From Stramonita haemastoma (taxonomy: Eukaryota > Mollusca > Gastropoda > Neogastropoda > Muricidae): a stretch of 64,000 bases of DNA. Both the position numbers and the translations under genes were made by a program. Positions 22,261-33,959 of this stretch are shown one piece after another. Location of the stretch: the NCBI GenBank assembly GCA_030674155.1, contig CM060326.1, positions 37,726,131 through 37,790,130 on the forward strand, given 5' to 3'. How positions within the stretch are numbered: the first letter of the stretch is position 1; every line of letters begins with the position of its first letter. The notes beneath the pieces were generated by a model. It searched no databases and was not told the DNA's origin. It saw nothing but the letters and a program-made list of their open reading frames with translations.

Positions 22261-22474
22261 TGAGAGCCGGTAAGGTGAGCCCAGCGATGTCTATTCCCAT
22301 ACTGGGTATGTTTGGGTCATCCATACCACTAACCACAGCTGCTCTTCTCTCCTGAAAGAGATACACAAGGTTTTGATGACCCCTATGTACAAGATGTGTG
22401 TTTTGTTCACATAGGGGACCTGGGTTTAATGTAGCGTCATCTAGAGGACTTCATGGGACTTAGAGTTAGAATTG

Positions 22475-22625
22475 TTTGAAATGCATTACATTGTATCACA
22501 TGGCATTGTATTGCACTGAATGGATTTTCATTGTTTTGTATTGTGTCAAACTGTATTGTTTGCTTTACGTTGTATTGTACTGCAGTACGTTGTATTGTAC
22601 TGCAGTACATTGTATTGTTGACCAC
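22475..22625. repeat. Degenerate TTGTA pentamer DNA with palindromes
   Basis: Words TGTATTGTACTGCAGTACGT and close variants repeat at 22570-22615. GTACTGCAGTAC is a perfect 12-base palindrome present twice. Confidence 0.7.
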
Positions 22626-22939
22626 TTGCAGTCAGGTAGACCTCAAGCTGATCTTTCTTTTTATGTGTACATCTGTGTGGATGTATTTGATGTCCAATCT
22701 CTGTTTGCACCTCAGAAACACGGCACAACTGTACAGTTTGAGATGTGATTTTTATACAGAGGTTGTGTAAACTACATTCCATCATATCGTGAAGTCGACT
22801 CGCGTGCAACAGAACGTTTTCAACCACTACCCAAGAAAACAGAGCATCGACAATTCACAGGTGTGTCTCTAAATAGAAACACGAGGCTCTGATTGTCGCC
22901 CCTGATCACATGGGAGATAATCTACTTACCACCCCATCA

Positions 22940-23010
22940 CACACACACACATACACACAAACACAACATATTGTGTGTTGTGTGTGTGTGTGTGGTGTGA
23001 TTAGTTATGG

Positions 23011-23094
<84 letters not shown>

Positions 23095-23277
23095 GGTAGT
23101 GGGGAGGAGGAATGGAGGGGTGGGTGTGATTCAAGCAGTCCTTCTTTAATTCAACTTCTGTTCCTTTAAATTAATGTGATAGATCTATTAGACCACAAAA
23201 AGATCTTTTATGTAATTGTGTTACATTTAGAGAACATGTGTGTGTGTGTGGTGTGTGTGTGTGTGTGTGTGTGTGTG

Positions 23278-23311
<34 letters not shown>

Positions 23312-23829
23312 TGTGCATGTGTATAAGTGCATGTGTGTTTATATGTGTGTGTATTTTGTGTGTGTTTGTTTGTTTGTGTTGTGTATGTGTTTTTTTTTAA
23401 TTTGTTTTATTCTGTCTGTGTTTGTGTATGTATGTATGTGTGTGTGTGTGCGCGCGCGCGCGTGTATGTGTGTGTGTGCGCGCGTATGTGTGTGTGTGTG
23501 CGCGTGTGTGTGCATGTGTGAGTGTGTATGTGTTTGTGTGTGTACACGTGCTCGTTCGCACTCCAGTATGTGTGCATGTATGTATACACATGTGTGATTT
23601 GTGCGTGTGTGCGTGCTTGTGTGCATACATACACACATTCAATGATTCATAGTAGAACGCTTGTGTAATTTTTATCTGTTCGCTGGTGTGTGTGTGTGTG
23701 TTGAGTGTATGTGTGTGCGTGTGTACGTGTGTAGTGCGTGTATATGTGTGCGTGAATTTGTGTGCGTTCATGCCTGTGTGTATGTGTGTGTATGAGTTAG
23801 TGTGTGTGCGGAGTGTGCGTGTATGTGTA

Positions 23830-23860
<31 letters not shown>

Positions 23861-23940
23861 GTGGTGTGAGTGGTGTGTGTGTTAGTGTGTGTGTTAATGT
23901 GTGTGCGTGCACCTTTGACTGTCTCTGCGTATGATACAAG
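22940..23940. repeat. (CA)n, (TA)n and long (TG)n complex
   Basis: (CA)n at 22940-22960, (TG)n at 22980-23000, (TA)n at 23012-23091, then TG-rich DNA at 23236-23920 with CG-TG alternation (GCGCGCGCGCG at 23450-23461). All long frames here are repeat translation. Confidence 0.9.
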
Positions 23941-25080
23941 AAATAAAACGAACAAACAAAGAAAGAAACAACAACAACAAAAATCACCTCCACCCCCTTA
24001 AATAATAAAGAATCTGAAAGAACCCAACTTTACGTCCAATAGTTTTATCTGTCCCTTGTCAGTCCATAAGCCCAATTGCAAACCCACATGCATTTTTTAT
24101 CGTGGAAAGGGAACTTAAAAAACTCAAACTAAAACAAGAAAAAATACAAAAGTTTGCCAAGAAAGCTTCTTACTAAATTGTTATCTATTTCCAGCATAAT
24201 CGCATTATTAAGCAATATTTTTCCAAATGACATTAATTCAAACGTTATATTGCGCAAATTGCACACTGTAACGATGAGTACTATTATATTTCGACTTTTG
24301 TTTGTATAAACAAGAACTTAAACAAACTACGGTATTAAAAGTCCTTAATTTTAAACATTACCAGCAGTCTTCTTCCTGTGCAAACGCAATTGAAAATGGA
24401 AGTCTAAAAAATTATGTCTCCCTGTATAGTTCCTCTGTAAGCAGGATGTTGCTGCCACATCCCTCTATTATTAGATTAGAGACTAGGATTTACAGAACCC
24501 CCATCTTTCGCAATCGCCAGCAGTAATCATGTACAATTGGCCGGTTTTGTGCAGGGTCAAAACAATGTAGCCTGTAGCCACTTTGCCTCTACCTACTTCA
24601 ATCATCCCCAGATAGACATTTTGGGGAGGAAAATTGAAATCAGAAGTAGATGAATTTGCATTGCAGTAGCGGCTTTCGTGTTCTGGGCATTCCAGGCAGG
24701 GTTGGGATGGGTGAGAACTTTGATAAACCGAAATGGTTTTTGTAAATAACTACTTAAAAATCAATCACAGCCACATGGTTTATTGTAACAGTAAAGTATA
24801 TGCTATAAAGAGTCTCCACATACCAAAGAGTGAAAAAGTGAAAAAGTGGCCGATAGCCGCTTCTGGCAGGCAACCCTCGAATCAAGGTAAAACACTCAAG
24901 CTGACAGAGGATGAAGATAGGTGTACACATACATACGAGGCGTACTTACAAATGACTCAGTTTTGTAAATGTAAAACCACTGTTGTTCTTTTCCTTGCTT
25001 CCCACCCCCACCCTATCCCTTATCAATGCACTGTGGGTGGCCTAAGGCCGATTTACAAGTAATTTGTTTTAGAGTTCTGT
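23941..25080. other. A/T-rich unique DNA
   Basis: I see no gene, RNA or named element. The frame at 24302-24526 has no conserved features or splice context. Confidence 0.45.
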
Positions 25081-25089
25081 ATCTGTCTC

Positions 25090-25156
25090 TGTCTCTCTCT
25101 GTCTCTCTTCTCTGTGTGTTGTCTCTCTCTTCTCTCTCTCTCTCTCTCTTCTCTCT

Positions 25157-25247
<91 letters not shown>
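25090..25247. repeat. (CT)n followed by (TATC)n
   Basis: Impure CT from 25090, pure from about 25155 to 25210, then eight TATC units from 25216 to 25247 ending at the truncated SINE. Confidence 0.92.
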
Positions 25248-25460
25248 TCGGATGAGACTATACACCGAGGCCCCGTGTGCGAACGTACGCAGAACATCTT
25301 GCGCACTCGTTAAATCATGTTCTGCTTTTCGAAAGAGTAGGCCATTGTGTGCCGGTGGGAACAGATGACAAGATTTACAAAACTGCTTAAACACGGGGAC
25401 TGGATGTAAAAAAGAACATTAACGCTTAATTCATTATCCTCGATATAAAAGAATGAATGA
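25248..25460 (+). repeat. SINE-A, 5' truncated, between two (TATC)n blocks
   Basis: It begins abruptly at CGGATGAGACTATACACCGA after (TATC)n and ends ATATAAAAGAATGAATGAAT before a second (TATC)n. The tRNA head is absent. Confidence 0.88.
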
Positions 25461-25466
25461 ATACCT

Positions 25467-25475
25467 ATCTATCTA

Positions 25476-25565
<90 letters not shown>
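25467..25565. repeat. (TATC)n with TGTC variants
   Basis: About 24 tetranucleotide units starting right after the SINE tail. Confidence 0.93.
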
Positions 25566-26114
25566 CCTGTGTTTGTTTGTGTGTTTGCAAAGTGATTGTG
25601 TGTGGCACAAAACTATAACTATTGATCAGGCATATTTTAACTAAAACACCCATTTACTCTTATTCTTCACGTATAAAATCATGTAAACTGCAAATACAAA
25701 CAAAATGGCAGCATCCTGCACAAAGGGGCTCGTATGCGTCACACACCTCTGATACTTAAGTCGTTTCCTTATCTTCAAAGAAGTGTGTAATGTCTGGCAC
25801 AGAAATGACATACTCTGATTCATCCCCATTAGTGATTTAAACTGGTTAAATGTCTATTGCAGTCATGACTGAATGTGATATCATTGCATATTTTTGTACA
25901 AAAATGTCCTCAAATCTACAATATTTGCGTCACTACCTTTTCATAAACTCTTGTCTCTATTTGTCGGCGTTAGATTTCAAAATGGTTATCAACACTTTTT
26001 TTAAAAAAATAAAAGCGTTATCAGCATTCTAGGAAGGGGTAGTGGGGGAGGGGGGTTACAAAAATTGAAAAGTCAAAGGTGGTGACAAGTGATTCATTTT
26101 GTGATGGATAGTCA
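25566..26114. other. Unannotated A/T-rich DNA
   Basis: No recognised feature. Confidence 0.4.
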
Positions 26115-26862
26115 GCAGCATGAGGCGCAGGCAGCACAGCAGTGAAGACAGAGGCAGCAGTGAAGACAGAGGCAGCAGTGAAGACAGAGGCAGCAGTGAA
26201 GACAGAGGCAGCAGTGAAGACAGAGGCAGCAGTGAAGACAGAGGCAGCACAGCAGTGAAGACAGAGGCAGCAGTGAAGACAGAGGCAGCAGTGAAGACAG
26301 AGGCAGCACAGCAGTGAAGACAGAGGCAGCAGTGAAGACAGAGGCAGCAGTGAAGACAGAGGCAGCAGTGAAGACAGAGGCAGCACAGCAGTGAAGACAG
26401 AGGCAGCACAGCAGTGAAGACAGAGGCAGCAGTGAAGACAGAGGCAGCAGTGAAGACAGAGGCAGCACAGCAGTGAAGACAGAGGCAGCAGTGAAGACAG
26501 AGGCAGCAGTGAAGACAGAGGCAGCACAGCAGTGAAGACAGAGGCAGCAGTGAAGACAGAGGCAGCAGTGAAGACAGAGGCAGCAGTGAAGACAGAGGCA
26601 GCACAGCAGTGAAGACAGAGGCAGCACAGCAGTGAAGACAGAGGCAGCACAGCAGTGAAGACACAGGCAGCACAGCAGTGAAGACAGAGGCAGCAGTGAA
26701 GACACAGGCAGCACAGCAGTGAAGACACAGGCAGCACAGCAGTGAAGACACAGGCAGCACAGCAGTGAAGACACAGGCAGCACAGCAGTCAAGACACAGG
26801 CAGCACAGCAGTCAAGACAGAGGTAGCAGTGAAGACAGAGGCAGCACAGCAGTGAAGACTCG
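26115..26862. repeat. 18/24-bp minisatellite
   Basis: Units are GCAGTGAAGACAGAGGCA (18) and a 24-base form with an extra CAGCAC; about 36 units. Since both lengths are multiples of three and stop-free, the minus strand is open in more than one frame for over 230 codons (ASVFTA or LPLSSL repeats). Right of 26650 the AGAC-AGAG word becomes AGAC-ACAG, so the array has two domains. Confidence 0.93.
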
Positions 26863-27004
26863 GTGTTCCCCCACCACTTATCCTCATCAACCTCTGCTGC
26901 TCTGTGGGCAAAGAAACTGCTTCTCTCCCTTCCCTGTACGTGATTGATGCTCTCGGGCAGTTTTTCATTTTGAGTTTGATTCGCTTTATCTCTGTCTGTC
27001 CTCC

Positions 27005-27246
<242 letters not shown>

Positions 27247-27312
27247 TGTGGTAGATCAGAGGTCTAGCGGATTTTTTTTTTTCATTTCAAGTCTGTTTAC
27301 CCTAGATGATAT

Positions 27313-27458
<146 letters not shown>

Positions 27459-27699
27459 TGTGGGAGTGAGTGTGTGCGTGTTTGAGTCGTGTGTATGTGT
27501 GTGTGCGTGCGTATATGTGTGTGTGTTTGTGTGTGTGTTGATCAGAGGAATGTAAGATAAACAGACAGGCAGAAAGACAGGCAGGCAGGCTGGTAGCCAA
27601 ACATAGCGGCAGACATTCAGACACACACAGAGTCAGACAGACAGGCAGGTAGGCGACCATAATCTCTCTTATATTTGTTTTTTCCAGTTTGGCCTTGAA

Positions 27700-29205
27700 T
27701 AATACTTTGAAGTGCCTGAGTACTTGCCAGAGGCCGTCATGCCATACCCTGTCAAAGGCCTTTTTGAAGTCTATAAAATTGTGGTACAAGTCTTTTTGGT
27801 GTTGGAGATGCTTCTCTATCAGAATTCTCAGGTTGAAAATTTGTTCCATTGTGCTGCGTTTTGGTCTAAAGCCCGCTTGTTCTTCTGCTAGGAGTTTTTC
27901 TGCTTGGTTTTTCAGTCTGTTGAGGACTACCTGCAGCATGATCTTGCTAGGATGGCTTATGAGACTGATGGTTCTGTAGTTCTGACATTGCTTGAGGTTT
28001 CCTTTCTTTGGCAGGGGTATTACAAGAGACTGTGTCCATTCTTTTGGCCATTCTTTGGTGTCGTGGATCTTCTGACAAAGATCTGTGAATCGCCTTGCTG
28101 TTTCATTCCTTCCATTTTTTATGAGTTCAGCTGGGATGTTATCGATTCCAGGGGACTTCCCCTTCTTCAATTGTTTAATAGCTGTGTCTACTTCACACCT
28201 TAGTATTGGTGGGTCTTTATCTTGGTGTTCAGGGGGTTTGTTGGAAACTATGTTGGTATCTGGGCGTAGTGGGTAGTTATACAATCCCTCACAGTATTCT
28301 GTCCAGCGCTGGAGGATGGCATTGTTTTCCGTTAAAAGATTTCCTTCTTTGTCTTCAATAACAGAGGCTTTAGGCTGTGTGGTTTTCGTTAGTGCTTTCA
28401 GAGTGTTGTAAGCTGTTTTGCTGTTTCCCTTGGCCATTCCATCTTCGATGTTGTTGCATTGTTCTTCTATCCACGCTTCTTTGGCTTCTCTCATCTTTTT
28501 CCTCACTTCTCTGTGGCTATCCATGTACTTGTTGTTGGCTTCTTGACTTGTGAACTTTTGCTTCTTAAGTTCTCTTCTTTTGTCGCAGAGGTCAAGAACC
28601 TCATTTGTCACCCAGGGTTGTTTCTTTGTTCTGCTTCTGCCTAATGTTTCTTCTGCTGCTGTTGTTAGCACTTCTTTGATGTTGTTGGCTAATGTGTTCA
28701 CATCATTGTCAATGGCTGTGAGTGCGGCGAACTTTCCTCCAATGTTGGCTTGGAAGATCTCAACCACTGTTGGGTCTTTGAGTTTTTCCAGGTCGAATCT
28801 TATGCGTGGGCTTTTTGGCTGTTGTTTTGCTTTCAGTTTCAGCCTGATGGTGGTAAGTACAAGGTCGTGGTCACTGCCAATGTCAGCTCCTGGGAATGTT
28901 CTTGTATTTGCCTTGTTTATGCTGGATTTGAATCTTTGGGGTGACAGAATGTAGTCAATTTGATTATGAATCAGACCATTTGGTGAGTGCCAGGTTGATG
29001 TTCTAGATGGCTTGTGAGGGTGGAGTGTGTTAGCCAGAGTTAGTTTGTGCTTCTTTGCGAATTCCAGCAGCCGCTGTCCTCTGTCATTTGTTTCTCCCAG
29101 TCCAAAGCGTCCTGTGGTTCCTGCCCAGGTGTCGTAGGCATCAGGTCCCACCTTAGCATTCCAATCGCCTTCCACAATAAGGATGTCTTTTTTGGGCGTT
29201 TTGGA
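27700..29205 (-). mobile_element. RTE-like non-LTR retrotransposon, inverted 5' segment (endonuclease end and RT start)
   Basis: On the minus strand one open frame of about 500 codons is intact. It opens KTPKKDILIVEGDWNAKVG (endonuclease/phosphatase fold, Asn and Asp of the GDWN motif), then SDHDLVLTTIRL (the SDH catalytic motif). A linker follows, then RT motifs: KKGKSPGIDNIPAEL, NYRTISLISHPSKIM, EEQAGFRPKRSTMEQIF and FIDFKKAFDRVWHDGLW (RT motif A with its catalytic Asp). It stops at LRHFK, before the (Y/F)ADD motif. The start of the endonuclease domain and the rest of RT are missing. Such a copy cannot move by itself. The absence of stops suggests a recent insertion. Confidence 0.9.
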
Positions 29206-29541
29206 GAACACAAGACCAATAACTATGTGAAAGAGGAAATCAAAAAGCGTGTGGGCCCCCAAGAGCCTTTGCTCTCCACCATAAAGAGGAGAAAGCTGAT
29301 GTGGTTTGGTCACACCACAAGACACAACACCCTAGCAAAAACCATCTTGCAAGGAACAGTCGAGGGCAAAAGAAGAAGAGGCCGCCAAAAGAAATCATGG
29401 GTTGACAACATCAAAGACTGGACTGCCCAACCCCTGCAACGCCTCCTACTAGCCACACAGGATCGTGAAGCATGGAAAAAGATCTCCGTTGCGTCTTCTC
29501 TCATGTCCCCCCTACGTCCTTTGGGACATGGGACTGAGTGA
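29206..29541 (+). mobile_element. Same RTE-like family, 3' end in opposite orientation
   Basis: On the + strand the frame reads NNYVKEEIKKRVGPQEPLLS, then IKRRKLMWFGHTTRH, then GKRRRGRQKKSWVDNIKDWT and ends SPLRPLGHGTE with TGA at 29539-29541. This is the C-terminal block after the RT in the same family of mollusc and arthropod endonuclease-RT elements. It joins the inverted 5' part head to head near 29205 and ends in a short GAGT-type tail. Confidence 0.88.
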
Positions 29542-29545
29542 GAGT

Positions 29546-30140
29546 GAGTGAATACTTTGAAGGTATCTTCCTATTTTCACATGGGCCAAACAGCACTAAA
29601 AGCCGTTTGCTCAGATAATCCTTTCTTCTACATCCCATTTTTTTCCACAATATTTGTGATGTGTCTTCGTTGTTCTTTGCCTACACTCATAAAGATGCTT
29701 ACTAACCTGTCTTGTCTCATACCAGAATCGACACTAAGAGTTGACGACCTGACGTAAGTCACTGAGATTTATGTCTGCCCTCCCCAACATGTGTCTGTCT
29801 GTTTAATCTTGGTCAGAATAAACTTGAGGGCGGAATGCTGTGTCGTTAAGTGGTGGTTGTCGTAAAGTGGACGTGCTCAATGGATTCGAGAAGTTTTCCT
29901 AGCTCGGGTCTGAACACTTCCTGTAGAAACTCGCCTTCTCTTTTCCTTCACCAGTTGGGCTGCCAGTGCCCAGACTGCGAATGTGACCATTCCTGTTGTC
30001 TGTGTAAGCATGCAAATTGGGTAAAATAAAGATTTTCCTCGGGTGAAGTTGGGGAATACTTGTTTTACGTTTGAATTCTCGACTAAATTTTTATTCATGC
30101 AATATCTTTTCATTACCATAATTTCGGATTGTTTTTACTT
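29546..30140. other. Unannotated unique DNA
   Basis: No gene or repeat recognised. Confidence 0.4.
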
Positions 30141-30144
30141 TTAT

Positions 30145-30447
30145 GTGTAAGGTAAATGGTAAAGGTGTCCCATAACTTAGGCGGTCGTAGGGGAGCGAAG
30201 CATCAGAGACCTCAGCTTCTCTAGGGGCCAGCATATTGAGGGCGGCGCCCATCTTCTCTCCCTCGCTGCTTTACCTTCCCTGACCGTAAAGAGGGCAGGT
30301 ACCCATTTACAGCTGGGTGGACTGGGGAAACTGTAGTGAAGCCAAGGCGCGCAAACGGTCACCCATCCAACTGGTAACCACGCTCGACGCTGCTTAACTT
30401 GACTGGGGGAAAGCGAGTGCTCTGACCACTTAGCTATCCCGCCCCCG
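30145..30447 (-). mobile_element. SINE-D with combined tRNA-like and 5S-rRNA-like head
   Basis: On the minus strand it starts GCGGGATAGCTAAGTGGTCA (tRNA-type A-box), then AAGTTAAGCAGCGTCGAGCG, TGGTTACCAGTTGGATGGGT and GACCG, which follows the 5S rRNA internal promoter (A-box AAGCTAAGCAG, C-box with TTGGATGGG-GACCG). The body carries CAGCTGTAAATGGGTACC, and the element ends ACACCTTTACCATTTACC. A second copy is at 53455-53735. Confidence 0.82.
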
Positions 30448-30960
30448 TTTATGTGTGTGTCGATATAAAGCGATGTGCGACGAGTTTTTTTTAAAAATAA
30501 ATTCCAATTATGCTTCGACTATGTTCTCGCAGTTGAGCGTGTTAATCCAGTTAAAGATCAAGACAATAAAACCAGTTAGGGACACCACAGATCACTGAAA
30601 AACATTGCTCAGAAAGTCAACTTTTGACCAGTCGAGCAAGGAGTTGGAAAATACTTAACCAGAGAAGTACAAAGAGTGTCTGCGGATAAGATTAAACCAT
30701 TATAGGACTAATTTTGTTTTTGTGTGTGTGTGTTTGTCAGAAAATCCTAAGACGATGTCTTCTTTCACCATGTCATTGTACTTTGGGTAGGGGAAGGGAG
30801 GGGGGTTGTTTTTACATCACATCCCATATATTCTGTAGTCTTCTCAAGCGTAGAACTGGTGTGGACGAACTGACAACTAGTGCTACCCATCTTTGTCTAT
30901 GGCTATAAACTATTTATCTATCGATTTATTTATCTGTTCATTTATCTATCATTTATTTGT
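30448..30960. other. Unannotated DNA
   Basis: No recognised gene or repeat. Confidence 0.35.
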
Positions 30961-30964
30961 TTGT

Positions 30965-31160
30965 TCGTTTATCTCAGGGACAATGGAATCAGCTTTAATG
31001 TGTTTTTACATACAATCCCCGTGTGCATGCATAAGTTCTGCCTTTTGGAAGAGTAAGTTGTTGTTTGCAGGTGGGAACAGATGATAACATTTGCAAAACC
31101 GTGTGCACACAGGGACTGGATGTAAAAAAAAATATATATATATATATATAATAAAACCGT
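30965..31160. repeat. Inverted pair of SINE-A 3' fragments
   Basis: 30970-31028 is a reverse fragment (GACAATGGAATCAGC to ATCCCCGTGTGCATGCA) and 31035-31125 a forward fragment (TCTGCCTTTTGGAAGAGTA to GGACTGGATGTAAAAAAA). They face each other with almost no spacer. Confidence 0.65.
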
Positions 31161-31625
31161 TGGTGGTTATTCATTATCCTCAACAACAAGAAAAGGATTG
31201 AAAAAAAATTGAATCTCTCTCTCTGTCTGGTCACGTGGTTTCTTTAATTTTTCTTCCTCCTCTTTCTTTCTTTCTTTCTTCTTCCTTTTTTTCTTTCTTA
31301 AAGCTAATCTCATTCTGTCTTTCTTTTCGTCCTTCTGTCCTTGCTTCTTTCTATCGTTCTATCTGTACTGTCCTTTATTAATTACTTTCTATCTTTTTTC
31401 CTTTCCTCTGTCTTTTCTTTTTGTCTCTTTATTCGGCTTTTTCTTTCTTTTTTTTCGTCTATATAAGAATTGGGTTTGTTCAGCAGAATTTTGTCGGAAC
31501 AAGTATTGAGTTGCTTTGAGTTCTTTGAATTGCATATTGCATCCATGACATCTTTTTTAACGTTTTGAGTTTTGGTTTTTCATGATACAAAAAGCTTTCT
31601 GAGGGTAAGGGGGGGGGGGTGAATG
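31161..31625. repeat. Pyrimidine-rich TTTC/TTCC DNA
   Basis: Degenerate CTTT repeats from 31260 to 31450; no gene. Confidence 0.6.
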
Positions 31626-31990
31626 GTGGTCCGTTCCTCAGCTAGAGCTCCGAGGTTTACTGACGGTGAGATTTTCACGTTTGTGACCGTTTTTACCTCC
31701 TTTCATTAAGGTATCAGCATTCCGTCTTCTGAGATACAGTTGGGAATTGTATCTACCAATTGTGCCAGGGTAGTCGGAAGGTATCTCCTGTCTCTTTCTA
31801 AGGTCCAGTTGTCATGGGTTCTTTTGACGTGCACGAGTCTGTAAGCACACAGGCCCCACTGATTTAGAGTCTCCTCTTAAAGACTTGACATTCAGTGTGA
31901 TTTTACAGTCATACTGGGAAGAATGGGCAAGGCTGGGAATGGAACCCAGAACCTCACAGTTTACTTGTTAAGCAGGTGAACGTCTAAACC
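31626..31990 (-). repeat. SINE-B, nearly complete, reverse
   Basis: 3' end at left (GTTCCTCAGCTAGAGCTCCG, GACGGTGAGATTTTC, CATTAAGGTATCAGCATTCC) and tRNA-like head at right, with a reverse B-box-like GGAATGGAACCCAGAAC near 31937 and GTTAAGCAGGTGAACG. Confidence 0.72.
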
Positions 31991-32094
31991 TTCCTGTCAC
32001 CTTCCTTCTTATACAAAAATAGTTCAACTTGGGATAGGATACGAATTTTCAGGAATGGTTTCCCAAAGAAGAGAATTAAAAGCATCTTGCATGC

Positions 32095-32225
32095 ATCACA
32101 CCGATGTCGTGTTAGACCTAGTCCCCGATGTCGGAATGCAGCTGCCTTAATGGTAGGCACATGGATGTATACACAAAATCTCACCATCGGTGAATCTCGG
32201 AACTTTAGCCAAGGAACGAAAAAAA
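32095..32225 (+). repeat. SINE-B 3' fragment
   Basis: AGTCCCCGATGTCGGAATGC, then TCTCACCATCGGTGAATCTC and GGAACGAAAAAAAG. Confidence 0.75.
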
Positions 32226-32261
32226 GGCATATGCAATAACTTTAAAAAGGAGAATCAGTAA

Positions 32262-32385
32262 AAGAAGAAGAAGAAGAAGAAGAAGAAGAAGAAGAAGAAG
32301 AAGAAGAAGAAGAAGAAGAAGAAGAGATGATGGTGATGGTGATGGTGATGATGATGATGATCACATCATCATCATCATCATCATA
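32262..32385. repeat. (AAG)n followed by (GAT)n and (ATC)n
   Basis: About 20 AAG units to 32325, then GATGGT/GATGAT and an inverted ATC run. The GATGATGATGATGATCA-type junction makes a small hairpin. Confidence 0.92.
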
Positions 32386-32740
32386 AATACCACACAACCA
32401 CAACACAAAACAGTAACAAAAAACAAAGTAGGAGGTAAAAATAACGATAACAGTGATGATGAGACGGATAACCATAATCCTATTCCTGATTATCTTTCTT
32501 CTCGTCCCCTATCATTATCGCGTCTTTCTATCTTTTTTTCAATCCATTCTTCATACCACACTCATGTAGACTTGAGGAAAGTAAGAAAAAGATAACACGT
32601 ACCCCCCAAAAAAACGCAAAGGCTAAAGAGAGGTAATGGTCTGTGGTGTTTAATGCAATGGCCATTTTCTGTCTGTGTCTGTCTCATCTCCATGGTGACG
32701 TGTATGGGAGCTGGAGAAGGAGGAGCGGTGGGGGGTTCTC
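32386..32740. other. Unannotated DNA
   Basis: No recognised feature. Confidence 0.35.
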
Positions 32741-33128
32741 TTATGGAGTCAGCCCTGCTGAAAGTAATGGAGAAATGGAGTCAGCCCTACTGAAAGTAAT
32801 GGAGAAATGGAGTCAGCCCTGCTGAAAGTAATGGAGAAATGGAAGTCAGCCCTGCTGAAAGTAATGGAGAAATGGAGTCAGCCCTGCTGAAAGTAATGGA
32901 GAAATGGAGTCAGCCCTGCTGAAAGTAATGGAGAAATGGAGTCAGCCCTGCTGAAAGTAATGGAGAAATGGAGTCAGTCCTGCTGAAAGTAATGAAGAAA
33001 TGGAGTCAGCCCTGCTGAAAGTAATGGAAAATGGAGTCAGCCCTGCTGAAAGTAATGGAGAAATGGAGTCAGCCCTGCTGAAAGTAATGGAGAAATGGAG
33101 TCAGCCCTGCTGAAAGTAATGGAGAAAT
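32741..33128 (+). repeat. 32-bp minisatellite
   Basis: About 12 units: GAGTCAGCCCTGCTGAAAGT plus AATGGAGAAATG, with a few one-base variants and one unit missing a base or two. Not a multiple of three, so no long frame. Confidence 0.93.
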
Positions 33129-33194
33129 CCATGACTGGTGAACTGTCTGAAGGCTCTGGCTCCGTTTTAGTAGACATCATGGTGAGGTGAGCCA

Positions 33195-33390
33195 AGAGAG
33201 AGTGTGGGGAAAAGGGGAGAGGAAGGAAGGAGGAAAGGAAGGAAGGAAGTAAGGGAAGGAAGGAGAGAGGAATGAAGGAAGGAATGGAGGGTAAGGTAAG
33301 GGGAAGGAAGGGGGTGGTGAGGAAGGAAGGAAGGGATGGAAGAAGGAAGGAAGGGAAAGGAAGGAGAAAGGAAGAGAAAGAAAGAAAGGA

Positions 33391-33422
<32 letters not shown>

Positions 33423-33423
33423 A

Positions 33424-33455
<32 letters not shown>

Positions 33456-33740
33456 AAAGGGGCGAGGGAGGAAGGAGAGGGAGGAAAAAGAGAAGAAAAA
33501 AGGAAACAAAAGAAAGAAGAGAAGAAAAGAAACACAAAAAGACAGAAAGAAAAGAAAAAATGCAAATGGTCACAAAAAACGAAAAAGAAAAATGAAACAT
33601 TGGGAGGCGGTGGAGGTATTAATGAAATCATGAAGGAAAGAAAATACACTGAACTAAAGGAGCAAACAGAAAAATAGAGACAAGGAGAGGAGAGACAGAG
33701 AGAAGAAGAAAAAAGAAGAAGAAAGAAGGAAAGAAGCAAA
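33195..33740 (+). repeat. Half-kilobase polypurine tract
   Basis: GGAAGGAA units grade into GAAAGAAA and then AAAAGAA. Pyrimidines are scarce on the + strand over more than 500 bases, with an uninterrupted AAAG core at 33375-33455. Confidence 0.9.
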
Positions 33741-33862
33741 GGACTAAACAATGACAAAACTAAAGAACAGAAAAGAGGAAGACAAAATCAAAGAGGTTTG
33801 AGGGAGGGGGAGATAGAAAGAAAAGAAAAAGATTACAATTGGACCTCTAAAAAAAAGATTTT

Positions 33863-33870
33863 GTGTATGT

Positions 33871-33958
<88 letters not shown>
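33863..33958. repeat. (TA)n
   Basis: About 45 TA units with one AATA interruption. Confidence 0.95.

Positions 33959-33959
<1 letters not shown>

Noticed and set aside
28085..28954. Plus-strand frames over the retrotransposon
   Set aside because: They are antisense shadows of the minus-strand endonuclease/RT frame.
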